From Flexivirga meconopsidis (GTDB lineage: Bacteria; Actinomycetota; Actinomycetes; Actinomycetales; Dermatophilaceae): a stretch of DNA of 64,000 nucleotides. Position 1 is the stretch's first letter, and each line of letters opens with the position of its first letter. Positions 17,914 through 25,309 of the stretch are shown here, piece after piece. Position numbers and translations under genes: made by a program. The notes under the pieces are model-generated. The model was not told the origin of the DNA, made no database searches, and was given only the letters and a program-made list of their open reading frames with translations. The stretch spans positions 124,001 through 188,000 of the forward strand of contig NZ_JAOBQJ010000002.1 of the NCBI RefSeq assembly GCF_026162425.1. The letters are read 5' to 3'.

Positions 17914-18806
17914 GCCGGCTCGCTGCCGACTACGCGGTCTGCCGGGCGATCAACGCCCACCACGGCAAGTCGTTCTATCGGGCAACCAGTCTCCTGCCGC
18001 GCGATCGCCGCCCACACATCTGGGCGTTGTATGCCGTCACGCGCTGCAGCGACGATCTGGTCGATCGGCCGGCTCCCGGGCAGGACGCCGCCGACGCTCT
18101 CGCCGCCTGGCGAGCGCAGGTGCTGGCGGCGTTGGCGCCGGAGGCGCGGCCGCAGCATCCCGTGCTGCGCGCGGTGCAGCGCACTGTCTCGTCATACGGC
18201 ATCGAGGCGGGGCTGTTCGAGGAGTTCTTCGACTCGATGGCAGCCGACCTGGTCACCCGCCGCTACCCCACCTGGGAGCAGCTGCGGCGTTACATGCGCG
18301 GCAGCGCGGCGGTGATCGGCGAGATGACCGTGCCGATCCTCGGCGGCGATGCGGGGAGCGGGCCATACGCCGCGCTGCTCGGCGAAGCGTTCCAATTGAC
18401 CAACTTCGTGCGGGACCTCGCCGAGGACTGGCAACTGGGCCGAATCTACCTGCCACTGGAGGATTTTCAGCGCTGCGGGGTCAGCGAGGACGAGCTCGGC
18501 GACGCCGTCGCGACCGGCCGATCCGGACCCGCACTGCGACGGCTCGTCGCGCTCGAGACCGCTCGCGCCCGCGAGCTGTATGACGGGGCGGCGCCCGGGC
18601 TCAAGCACGTCGACCTGGTCGTGCAGCCTTGTCTGCGCGCGGCTTTCGCGCTCTACGGCGAGATCCTGCACGAGGTCGAGCGGCGCGAGTTCGAGGTGTG
18701 CCGCGGCCGGGTCGTGGTGCCTGCGTGGCGTCGGGCGCAGGTGGTCAGTCAGGCGGTGTCCGGCGGGCAGCCCTGGCGTTCCACCACGTCCACGACACGA
18801 GCGTGA
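17910..18806 (+). CDS. crtB: Phytoene synthase
   Basis: A 298-residue squalene/phytoene synthase that joins two geranylgeranyl diphosphates to phytoene. Both metal-binding regions are present: ALYAVTRCSDDLVD, where the usual DxxxD reads SDDLVD, and QLTNFVRDLAEDW. Helix segments HGKSFYRATSLLPRDRR and YMRGSAAVIGEM are conserved. It starts at GTG 17910 inside the end of crtI. Its last 62 bases overlap the 3' end of the convergent lycopene cyclase gene crtYd, an unusual sharing of coding sequence. Confidence 0.92.
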   Translation: MSRLAADYAVCRAINAHHGKSFYRATSLLPRDRRPHIWALYAVTRCSDDLVDRPAPGQDAADALAAWRAQVLAALAPEARPQHPVLRAVQRTVSSYGIEAGLFEEFFDSMAADLVTRRYPTWEQLRRYMRGSAAVIGEMTVPILGGDAGSGPYAALLGEAFQLTNFVRDLAEDWQLGRIYLPLEDFQRCGVSEDELGDAVATGRSGPALRRLVALETARARELYDGAAPGLKHVDLVVQPCLRAAFALYGEILHEVERREFEVCRGRVVVPAWRRAQVVSQAVSGGQPWRSTTSTTRA

Positions 18807-19086
18807 GCAGCACCAGCGCGAACCCGAAACCGAGGTCCTCCACCGGCGCCCAGAACAGCCGACCGTCCCCGATGAACGGCGACCGCTCCGAGCCGATGAT
18901 CGCCGACGGATCGTAGGTCACGATCCGTCGGCCGGTGAGCCAGCCGTTGGTGGCGAACTGCCCGATCAGCACTATTGCGTAGGTGATCCACCATCGCAGG
19001 GTCAGCACCAGGCGGGTGCGCAACACCCACAAGTCCACCGCGAGCGCCACCGGCACCGCGATGATCGCAAGCTGCGTATAACTCAC
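18745..19086 (-). CDS. crtYd: Lycopene cyclase subunit (CrtYd-like)
   Basis: A 113-residue membrane protein, the second half of the heterodimeric actinobacterial lycopene cyclase. It has about three hydrophobic helices and the diagnostic PVEDLGFGFALVLLTL segment. The GTG start overlaps the crtYc stop (GTGA). Heterodimers of this family make either beta-rings (CrtYc/d) or C50 rings together with CrtEb (CrtYe/f). No CrtEb is in the window, so a beta-carotene-type product is the simpler guess. It runs opposite to crtEIB and its 3' end overlaps crtB by 62 bases. Confidence 0.8.
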   Translation of the reverse strand: MSYTQLAIIAVPVALAVDLWVLRTRLVLTLRWWITYAIVLIGQFATNGWLTGRRIVTYDPSAIIGSERSPFIGDGRLFWAPVEDLGFGFALVLLTLVSWTWWNARAARRTPPD

Positions 19087-19397
19087 CGGCGCCGTCGCAG
19101 CACGACGCCGACCGCCTCGTAGGAGGCGATCGCGGCAAACGGGATCACCAGGAAGAACGCCCACTCCTCCAGCGGCAGCCCGAGCAACCGCGGCGGCAGC
19201 GTCTGCGCTGCGTCGAAGTGCCATTGGCCGGCACGGGTCGCAAGCAGGTCCCAGACCACGAAAGGCGTTGCAGCACAAGCGATCGCGAGCAGCAACAGAC
19301 CGACGCGCCGGATCCGGCGCAGGCCGAAGGCAGGCACCAAAGGCACCGTCCCTGCCAGGCAGCAGACCAGCGCCGCCGCGTAGGCCAGGTGCCGCAC
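19083..19397 (-). CDS. crtYc: Lycopene cyclase subunit (CrtYc-like)
   Basis: A 104-residue membrane protein, the first half of the heterodimeric lycopene cyclase. Three hydrophobic segments are visible, and LPLEEWAFFLVIPFA carries the conserved PxEE motif thought to be catalytic. The GTG start at 19397 lies only eight bases after the stop of the Rv2175c-like gene. That spacing suggests both cyclase subunits are cotranscribed with the upstream minus-strand genes rather than with crtEIB. Confidence 0.8.
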   Translation of the reverse strand: MRHLAYAAALVCCLAGTVPLVPAFGLRRIRRVGLLLLAIACAATPFVVWDLLATRAGQWHFDAAQTLPPRLLGLPLEEWAFFLVIPFAAIASYEAVGVVLRRRR

Positions 19398-19405
19398 CGC
19401 GGGTC

Positions 19406-19777
19406 CTAGAAGGCGAGCTCGGAGGCCCGCTTGCGCACCTCTGCCTTGCGGTGCGCCTGGAGCATGGTGATCGGCGAGCCGTCGATCGGCAGCGTCGGAT
19501 CGGTCGTGAAGAGCCATTCCAGCGCTTCGGCGTCACCCAGCCGCGCGTCCCGCAGCACGGTGATCGTGCCCTCCAGCCCGGTCAGCAGGTGGTCCTCTTC
19601 GACGAAGGCCGCCGGCACGCTGAGCGCGTTGTTCGGACCGACGCGGTGGCCGAGCACCACCTTGTCGTCGACCAGCCGTCGGGCCTGCCGTTGGGGGATC
19701 CCGAGCGCATCACCGAACTCCGGGATGGACAGCCACTCGCCGACGAGTGTCTCCAGGTCATTCGCATCGTCCGTCAC
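19406..19777 (-). CDS. Rv2175c family DNA-binding protein
   Basis: A 123-residue protein resembling M. tuberculosis Rv2175c, a winged-helix DNA-binding protein and known phosphorylation target of the kinase PknL. The helix-turn-helix region is FGDALGIPQRQARRLVDDKVV, followed by HRVGPNNALSVPAAFV and the C-terminal ITMLQAHRKAEVRKRA. GTG 19777 is used; a TAGACT box that includes the stop codon of the preceding gene lies eight bases upstream and could make it leaderless. It sits 11 bases after maleylacetate reductase and eight before crtYc. Its usual partner kinase is 6.5 kb away at 26274. Confidence 0.85.
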   Translation of the reverse strand: MTDDANDLETLVGEWLSIPEFGDALGIPQRQARRLVDDKVVLGHRVGPNNALSVPAAFVEEDHLLTGLEGTITVLRDARLGDAEALEWLFTTDPTLPIDGSPITMLQAHRKAEVRKRASELAF

Positions 19778-19785
19778 GGTCGGCC

Positions 19786-19791
19786 AGTCTA
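19786..19791 (-). promoter_or_regulatory. -10 box overlapping a stop codon, for the Rv2175c-like gene
   Basis: TAGACT (19791-19786) begins with the TAG stop of the maleylacetate reductase gene and ends eight bases before the GTG of the Rv2175c-like gene. It could give an internal leaderless transcript independent of the catabolic promoter. Confidence 0.45.
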
Positions 19792-20859
19792 ATGAGCGGT
19801 TGGCGCCTCCCCCGCGAGCGCTCGGCGCAGCAGTTGCGTCACCTCCGCACCGGTCACCGGCCGCGGGTTGACGTAGTCCCCCGCCAGTGCGCCGCTGACC
19901 CGGGACAGATCGGCCTGGCTGACCCCCAACTCGGCGAGCGAAGTGGGCGCGCCCCACGCGCGCGCCGCATCCTGCAGCGCCACGGGGGCCGGGTCGCGGG
20001 TGTCGAGCGCGGCTGCGATCACCCCCGCGATCCGGTCGGCGGCCTCGGCGTTGAAGGCCAGCACGTAGGGCAGCAGGACCGTGTGGGTGTCAGCGTGCGG
20101 CAGGTTGAGCGCGCCTCCCAGCCGGTGGCAGAGGGCGTGATGCAGCCCCATCGTCGTCTCACCCAGCGTCGCCCCGCACATCCAGGCGCCGTAGAGCGCG
20201 TCCGACCGCGCCACCGAATCTGCAGGATCGGCAACTATTTTCGGCATACCGGAAAGAAGGGAGCGGACTCCTTCGTCGGCCAGCAGGTCGATGAACCGGT
20301 TGCCGTCCGGCGCGTAGGACGCCTCGACCGCGTGCGCGATCGCGTTGAAACCGCTGGTCACCGAGATCGGCACCGGCAGCGACACCGTCAGTTTGGGGTC
20401 GTAGAGCACCGCGGCCGGCCGGACCCGCTCCTCCCGGCCGGTGCGTTTGACGCCCGACTCGGTCAACCCCCACACCGGCGTCATCTCCGACCCGGCGTAG
20501 GTGGTCGGCACGGCGACGATCGGCGCGTCGCAACGCAGTGCGATCGCCTTGGCCAGGCCGGTGCTCGAACTCCCGCCGACGGCTACCACCGCATCCGCGG
20601 CTCGGTCTCGAAAGTGCGCCACCGCCAGATCGGCGCACTCGGCGGGCACGTGCATCACCGCGCCGTCGAAGACGCCGGCGACCCGATCGGACGCAACCGC
20701 AACCGCAGCCTGCGCCAGGTCACGCTGGCCTGCCGTGCAGACCACCAGCGCTCGGGTGCTGTCGAGCTCGGCGAGCGCGTCGGGCAGCTCGGCGAGCGCG
20801 CTGGGCCCGAACCGCACCCGCCGACCGTGTTCGGTCACCGTGAAGCGTCGACGGCTCAC
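19789..20859 (-). CDS. Maleylacetate reductase
   Basis: A 356-residue iron-type alcohol dehydrogenase that reduces maleylacetate to 3-oxoadipate with NAD(P)H, the step after hydroxyquinol ring cleavage. Key segments are VAVGGSSSTGLAKAIALR (nucleotide binding), VPTTYAGSEMTPVWGLTE, ASYAPDGN and TMGLHHALCHRLGGALNLPHADTH, where the histidines bind metal. It starts at GTG 20859, overlapping the dioxygenase stop (GTGA). The pairing with an intradiol dioxygenase makes the assignment firm. Confidence 0.92.
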   Translation of the reverse strand: MSRRRFTVTEHGRRVRFGPSALAELPDALAELDSTRALVVCTAGQRDLAQAAVAVASDRVAGVFDGAVMHVPAECADLAVAHFRDRAADAVVAVGGSSSTGLAKAIALRCDAPIVAVPTTYAGSEMTPVWGLTESGVKRTGREERVRPAAVLYDPKLTVSLPVPISVTSGFNAIAHAVEASYAPDGNRFIDLLADEGVRSLLSGMPKIVADPADSVARSDALYGAWMCGATLGETTMGLHHALCHRLGGALNLPHADTHTVLLPYVLAFNAEAADRIAGVIAAALDTRDPAPVALQDAARAWGAPTSLAELGVSQADLSRVSGALAGDYVNPRPVTGAEVTQLLRRALAGEAPTAH

Positions 20860-21713
20860 GCGTCGCCCTCGACCGCGAGCACGAGCTCGACCTCGACGCT
20901 CTGGAACGGGTTCGCAATGCCCAGTTGCCCGGCAAGCTGCGGGTCGTCGACCGGCACGAACGACTCCTCCAGCTCCGGCGTTGCCGCGAAAACCGTGTCC
21001 GTGTCGAGGTATTCGCTGTCCGCGTCGAAGACATGCGTCGTCAGGCTGAGGTGACCTGGCGCGGTGACCTGGAAGTGGATGTGCGCCGGACGATAAGGGT
21101 GCCGGCCGGTCGCACCGAGCAACTGACCGACCGGGCCGTCGGTCGGCACCGGATACTTGCTCGGCCGCACCGTGACGAACTCGAAGCTGCCGTCCTCGCC
21201 CGCGGTGAACAGGCCGCGGCCGACTCCGATCTGGTCGGGCTCCCGCTGCACGTCGTAGTTGCCGTCCGCGTCGGACTGCCACACGTCCACCTGGGCACCG
21301 GCGACCGGACGGCCCTGCGTGTCGATAACGCGCCCGCGCACGAGCGCCCTCGACCCGGGGACCGCGGCGCTGATGTCCTCACGCATCCGTCGTGCCGGCG
21401 AGGCCACCAGATGGAACGGCCCGAGCACGGTGGACGCGGTTGCCTCGGGGTGGCTCGCGGAGTCCAGCTGTTCGATCAGTGTCGACAGGCCGAGCACGTC
21501 CGACAACAGCACGAACTCCTGACGCACATCGTCGCACTGCTGCCCGGTGCGGGTGAGGAAGTCGATCGCGTACTCCCACTCGTCGAACTTCAGGTCGACC
21601 TCACGCGCGTAGTCGTGCAGGTGCTGCACCAGCGGCACGAGAAGCTCCATCAGCCGCTCGTCGGTCCGGTCGGTGAAGCTTGCCTGCACCCGTTTGGTCA
21701 GATCGTCGGTCAT
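20856..21713 (-). CDS. Intradiol ring-cleavage dioxygenase, probable hydroxyquinol 1,2-dioxygenase
   Basis: A 285-residue Fe(III) dioxygenase with the N-terminal helical dimerisation domain of catechol/hydroxyquinol dioxygenases (residues 1-100) and the catalytic beta-barrel after it. The iron ligands are visible in NYDVQ and in HPYRPAHIHFQV, which gives a tyrosine and two histidines; LGPFHL and DVWQSDADGNYD are family marks. Coupling to maleylacetate reductase argues for hydroxyquinol rather than catechol as substrate. ATG 21713 has AAGGAGA upstream. It is the first gene of the minus-strand unit and divergent from the P450. Confidence 0.87.
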   Translation of the reverse strand: MTDDLTKRVQASFTDRTDERLMELLVPLVQHLHDYAREVDLKFDEWEYAIDFLTRTGQQCDDVRQEFVLLSDVLGLSTLIEQLDSASHPEATASTVLGPFHLVASPARRMREDISAAVPGSRALVRGRVIDTQGRPVAGAQVDVWQSDADGNYDVQREPDQIGVGRGLFTAGEDGSFEFVTVRPSKYPVPTDGPVGQLLGATGRHPYRPAHIHFQVTAPGHLSLTTHVFDADSEYLDTDTVFAATPELEESFVPVDDPQLAGQLGIANPFQSVEVELVLAVEGDA

Positions 21714-21949
21714 CGCCACATGTCTCCTTGCTCGGTTCTGCCGACCGTATGACGGGGCACCCGTCGTCGCTGTCCTCCCCGCGCGAGCACCCTCCGGAAT
21801 CCGCGACGAGCTGGTGTCCCAACTCACTCCACGGCGCTTTGCGGATCGCGTCCGCGCGAACCGGATAGCACGGGTGTGATCCGCGCAATAGGTTTCCGCG
21901 ATCCCGACCACACCGCCGTTGTGATCGCGACGCCAGACAAGGAGAGACC
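21714..21949. promoter_or_regulatory. Divergent control region of the aromatic island
   Basis: This 236-bp gap separates the dioxygenase (minus) and P450 (plus). It includes GCGGATC (21841-21847) and its inverted copy GATCCGC (21878-21884), a 7-bp dyad with a 30-bp centre, flanked by TTGCG-like sequence on both sides. The AraC regulator at 24181 is the likely binding protein. AAGGAGAG lies just before the P450 ATG. A GTATGAC motif copy occurs at about 21746. No clear -10 was assigned. Confidence 0.5.
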
Positions 21950-23179
21950 ATGACCGAGAGCACGCTCACCCACACGCCATCGTGGCTGGCCGCCCTCAGC
22001 CAGACCGAGCTCGAGCAGCAGCTGACCGACAGCCCGTACGACATTTACGCCCGACTGCGCCGCGACAACCCCATCGTGAAGGTGCCGCAGATGGGCGACG
22101 TCTGGTTCGTGACTCGCTATGACGACGTCAAGCAGGTCGGCAGCGACGCGACCTTCCACGGCGCCTCCGACCTGGCCCACATGACGCTGTTCGGTGAGGG
22201 CAATGTGCTGTCGGCAGAAGGCGATCCGCATCGTGAGCAGCGGGCGTTCATCGATCCGCAACTGCGCAAGCGGAAGGTTGCGACCTACATCGACGACCTG
22301 GTGCGTCCCTACGCGCGACAGCTGCTCGCGCAGCTGGGACCGAAGGGTTCGGCGGAGATCGTCACCGAATACTTCGAACCGGTGAGCGTCCGGGCGCTCG
22401 GTGACCTGCTCGGCCTGGAGTCGGTCGACAGCCCGACCCTGCAGAAGTGGTTCCACGGGCTCAGCCAGGCGCTGGTCAACAAGTCGATCGACGAGTCCGG
22501 GCAGCTGGTGAACAAGGCGGCCTTCGAGGAGGCCGACCGGATCAAGGAAGAAATCCGGCAGACCGTGCTGCCGATCATCGACCGGGTCACCGCGCAGCCG
22601 GACGACACCAGCCTGTCGCACTGGGTGCACGATGCCACCGACGGCACACCCCGATCGGCGGACGTGCTCTGGCCGACCCTGTATGTCGTGCTGCTCGGCG
22701 CCATGCAGGAGCCGGGGCACGGTGCCGCCAATTCGCTGCTCGGCCTGCTGCGCAACCCGGACCAGCTCGAGCGGGTGCGCGCCGACCGTGCGTTGCTGCC
22801 GCAGGCGATCGAGGAGGGCCTGCGCTGGATCGCCCCGATCGGCATCTTCACCCGCCGGGCGACCGCCCCGACGCAGGTCGCCGGCCAGGCGATCGAAGTC
22901 GGCGACATCGTCTTCTGCTCGATGGGCTCGGCCAACCGCGACGAGACACGCTGGGACAACCCGGATGCCTTCGACATCGACCGTGCGGCGCAGCCACACC
23001 TGGCGTTCAGCGCCGGCGCGCACACCTGCGCCGGAAGCCACTTCGGCAAGGCGGTCGAGCGGATCGCGCTCGACGAACTGCTGACCACCTTCCCCGACCT
23101 GCGCGAGCAGACCGGCGAGCAGGCGGTGACGAGCGGCTGGTTCTTCCGGGCCGTCCGCAGCCTGCCGGTGGCGTGGTGA
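21950..23179 (+). CDS. CYP255 (GcoA-like) cytochrome P450, probable aromatic O-demethylase
   Basis: A 409-residue P450. The heme loop is FSAGAHTCAGSHFG with the thiolate Cys360. The I-helix reads LLGAMQEPGHGAAN, which, with EPVSVRALGDLLGLESVDS and SHWVHD, closely resembles GcoA (CYP255A), the guaiacol O-demethylase of Amycolatopsis, as I remember that sequence. By the same recalled alignment, the substrate-pocket Phe169 of GcoA would be Leu here (LSQALVN), so the preferred phenol may differ. It is followed by its own reductase and an AraC regulator, as in gco clusters. With hydroxyquinol cleavage genes alongside, a methoxylated hydroquinone-type substrate is conceivable; that is inference. 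Confidence 0.85.
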   Translation: MTESTLTHTPSWLAALSQTELEQQLTDSPYDIYARLRRDNPIVKVPQMGDVWFVTRYDDVKQVGSDATFHGASDLAHMTLFGEGNVLSAEGDPHREQRAFIDPQLRKRKVATYIDDLVRPYARQLLAQLGPKGSAEIVTEYFEPVSVRALGDLLGLESVDSPTLQKWFHGLSQALVNKSIDESGQLVNKAAFEEADRIKEEIRQTVLPIIDRVTAQPDDTSLSHWVHDATDGTPRSADVLWPTLYVVLLGAMQEPGHGAANSLLGLLRNPDQLERVRADRALLPQAIEEGLRWIAPIGIFTRRATAPTQVAGQAIEVGDIVFCSMGSANRDETRWDNPDAFDIDRAAQPHLAFSAGAHTCAGSHFGKAVERIALDELLTTFPDLREQTGEQAVTSGWFFRAVRSLPVAW

Positions 23180-24168
23180 GTGTGATGACCGCGATGCTGA
23201 CCGGACACATCCCGACGACCACCGCCCCCGAGCAGACCTTGCACCTGCAGGTCGCCGCGCGCGAATCACTCACCCCCGAGGTAGTGCTGCTCACCCTGGA
23301 ACGCGCCGACGGGGTGCCGTTGCCGCACTGGTCCCCCGGTGCGCATGTCGACCTGATGCTCGACATCGGGCCGCGGCAGTACTCCCTGTGCGGCGACCCC
23401 ACGGACCCGACCCGCTGGCAGGTGGCCGTCCTGCGCGAGCCCGACGGGCGGGGCGGCTCGGCATACGTCCACGAGCAGGTGCACGAGGGCACCGAGATCA
23501 CGGTGCAGGGACCGCGCAACCACTTCGCGCTCGTCGAGGCACCGCACTACACGTTCATCGCCGGCGGCATCGGGATCACGCCGCTGCTGCCGATGATCGC
23601 GCAGGCCACGCGCACCGGCACACCGTGGCGGCTGTTCTACGGCGGGCGCTGCCTGGAGTCGATGGCCTTCCACGACCAGCTCACCAGCCGGTATGACGAG
23701 CAGGTCGTGCTGCACCCGCAGGACGAGCACGGCGTGCTGGATCTGCCGGGCATCGTCGAGAGCGTGCCGGCGGACGGCGTCGTCTACTGCTGCGGGCCGG
23801 AAGGTCTGCTGGGTGCACTGGAACGCACCTGCAGCGACCGGAGCATGCCGACACCGCACGTCGAACGCTTCGCGCCCAAGGACCTGGGCGACACCGAGGA
23901 TGTGGAGTTCGAGGTGGAATTGGCCGAGACGGGCGATATCGTGAACGTACCGGCCGGGTGCTCCGTCCTGGAGGCGCTGCGCCAGCACGGGGTCGACGTA
24001 CCGTCCTCGTGCCAGGAAGGCACCTGCGGCACCTGCGAGACCGGGGTGCTGGCCGGCACGGTCGAGCACCGGGACAGTCTGCTGACCCCGCAGGAGCAGG
24101 AGGCGATGGACACGATGTTCATCTGTGTCTCGCGTAGTCGCGGCGAACGCCTGCGGCTGGAGTTGTAA
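23176..24168 (+). CDS. Phthalate dioxygenase reductase-type (VanB-like) P450 reductase
   Basis: A 330-residue FMN/NAD(P)H reductase with a C-terminal plant-type ferredoxin. The flavin motif is RQYSLCGDP, the nucleotide part has FIAGGIGITPLLPM and CCGPEGLLGAL, and the cluster cysteines are in SSCQEGTCGTCETG plus a later MFICVS. It should feed electrons from NAD(P)H to the adjacent P450. GcoB, the partner of GcoA, has the ferredoxin at the N-terminus, so the domain order here is different. GTG 23176 overlaps the P450 stop (GTGA); GTG 23182 and ATG 23185 are alternatives. Confidence 0.88.
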   Translation: MSVMTAMLTGHIPTTTAPEQTLHLQVAARESLTPEVVLLTLERADGVPLPHWSPGAHVDLMLDIGPRQYSLCGDPTDPTRWQVAVLREPDGRGGSAYVHEQVHEGTEITVQGPRNHFALVEAPHYTFIAGGIGITPLLPMIAQATRTGTPWRLFYGGRCLESMAFHDQLTSRYDEQVVLHPQDEHGVLDLPGIVESVPADGVVYCCGPEGLLGALERTCSDRSMPTPHVERFAPKDLGDTEDVEFEVELAETGDIVNVPAGCSVLEALRQHGVDVPSSCQEGTCGTCETGVLAGTVEHRDSLLTPQEQEAMDTMFICVSRSRGERLRLEL

Positions 24169-24180
24169 GGATCTGCCCCG

Positions 24181-25170
24181 CTGAGCACCATCGAGCCCCC
24201 GCTGAGCAATCACCCGCTGACCCGGACCACCGACCTGGACGAGTTCGCGGCCCGGCTCAACGCGGTCTACTACCCGGCGGCGCTCGCCGCCGGGGCGGGG
24301 GCGTTTCGCGGCACGGGGATGCTCTTCGCGACGCAGACCCCGGAACTGACGATCGGTTACGTCCAGCCGGGGCGGGACCTGCGCATCACGCCCCGGCTCG
24401 AAAACACCACGTACCACATCAATTTCGCGTGGCAGGGCCGACTGCATGCGCGCAGTGGTGACACCGACGTCGAGGTGCAAGGCACGTCGGCGTCGGTGCA
24501 CAACGTCGGCGCCGAGCACGCGCTGCACCATTGGGACCCGGACACCGGCGTCGTCGGGATCAAGCTGTCGCGAACGCTCGTCGAGCACGAGTTGGAGCAG
24601 TTGCTCGGGGTGCCGTTGGAGGAGCCGCTCGTCTTCGAGTCACAGTTCCGGCTGGACACAGCCTCGGGACGGTCCTGGCTGCGGCTGGTGCGCTTGCTGC
24701 TCACCGAGTTCAACGATCCGGCCGCCTTCGAGGACCGGCGGATCCGGGAGCAGTACATCCGCACGCTCGTGGTCGCGACCCTCAACGCGCAGCCGCACAA
24801 CTACCTGGCTCAGCTGCGCGACGGCGGTCACCCCTCGACCCCGCGCACGGTACGACGGGTGGTCGCCCACATCGAGCAGCACTTCGGCGGATCGCTGACC
24901 GTCGCCGACCTCGCCGCCGCGGGCGGCACGAGCGTGCGGCGCTTGCAGGAGGTCTTCCAGGACCAGTTCGGGATGTCCCCGATGACCTACCTTCGCGATG
25001 TCCGGCTGCAGCACGCGCACGACCTGTTGCGCGAAGGCCGCGCCGACGTGACCGAGGCGGCGCGGTCCAGCGGGCTGGTGCACCTGGGGCGGTTTTCGGC
25101 GGCCTACCGCACCAAGTTCGGCGAACTTCCGTCGCAGACTCGCAGCGGCATCGCGCGACGGGGTCGCTGA
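24181..25170 (+). CDS. AraC-family regulator, apparent CTG start
   Basis: A 329-residue AraC regulator with an N-terminal ligand-binding domain (HPLTRTTDLDEFAARLNAVYYPA, split here as HPLTRTTDLDEF and AARLNAVYYPA) and two C-terminal helix-turn-helices (LTVADLAAAGGTSVRRLQEVF and VTEAARSSGLVHLGRFSAAYR). The conserved N-terminus lies upstream of the first ATG (24319). In that frame the only codons between the reductase stop TAA (24166) and the domain are GGA TCT GCC CCG CTG, so CTG 24181 is the sole plausible initiator. AAGGA lies about nine bases before it. It probably controls the P450-reductase and dioxygenase-reductase units, as GcoR-type regulators do. Confidence 0.8.
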   Translation: MSTIEPPLSNHPLTRTTDLDEFAARLNAVYYPAALAAGAGAFRGTGMLFATQTPELTIGYVQPGRDLRITPRLENTTYHINFAWQGRLHARSGDTDVEVQGTSASVHNVGAEHALHHWDPDTGVVGIKLSRTLVEHELEQLLGVPLEEPLVFESQFRLDTASGRSWLRLVRLLLTEFNDPAAFEDRRIREQYIRTLVVATLNAQPHNYLAQLRDGGHPSTPRTVRRVVAHIEQHFGGSLTVADLAAAGGTSVRRLQEVFQDQFGMSPMTYLRDVRLQHAHDLLREGRADVTEAARSSGLVHLGRFSAAYRTKFGELPSQTRSGIARRGR

Positions 25171-25309
25171 GCCACGACACGCCCCAGGGCGCCGGGTCAC
25201 CCGCTCGGACGACCAAACCGACTACTTTTCGGGTGAGTCACACCTGTCCCAGCCGTAACAGCCGGAACCGGCGGCCCTCGGGTCGCGCCGGCTGAGCTGA
25301 AGGAGACCC

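Noticed and set aside
18745-19397. C50 carotenoid cyclase CrtYe/CrtYf
   Set aside because: C50 synthesis needs CrtEb, which is not in the window; sequence alone by eye cannot separate the two cyclase types, so the simpler name was kept.
25171-25309. Possible c-di-AMP (ydaO) riboswitch or MtrA site before the LysM gene
   Set aside because: The region has GGGTGAGTC and GTAACA fragments but not the conserved riboswitch core or correctly spaced MtrA repeats.
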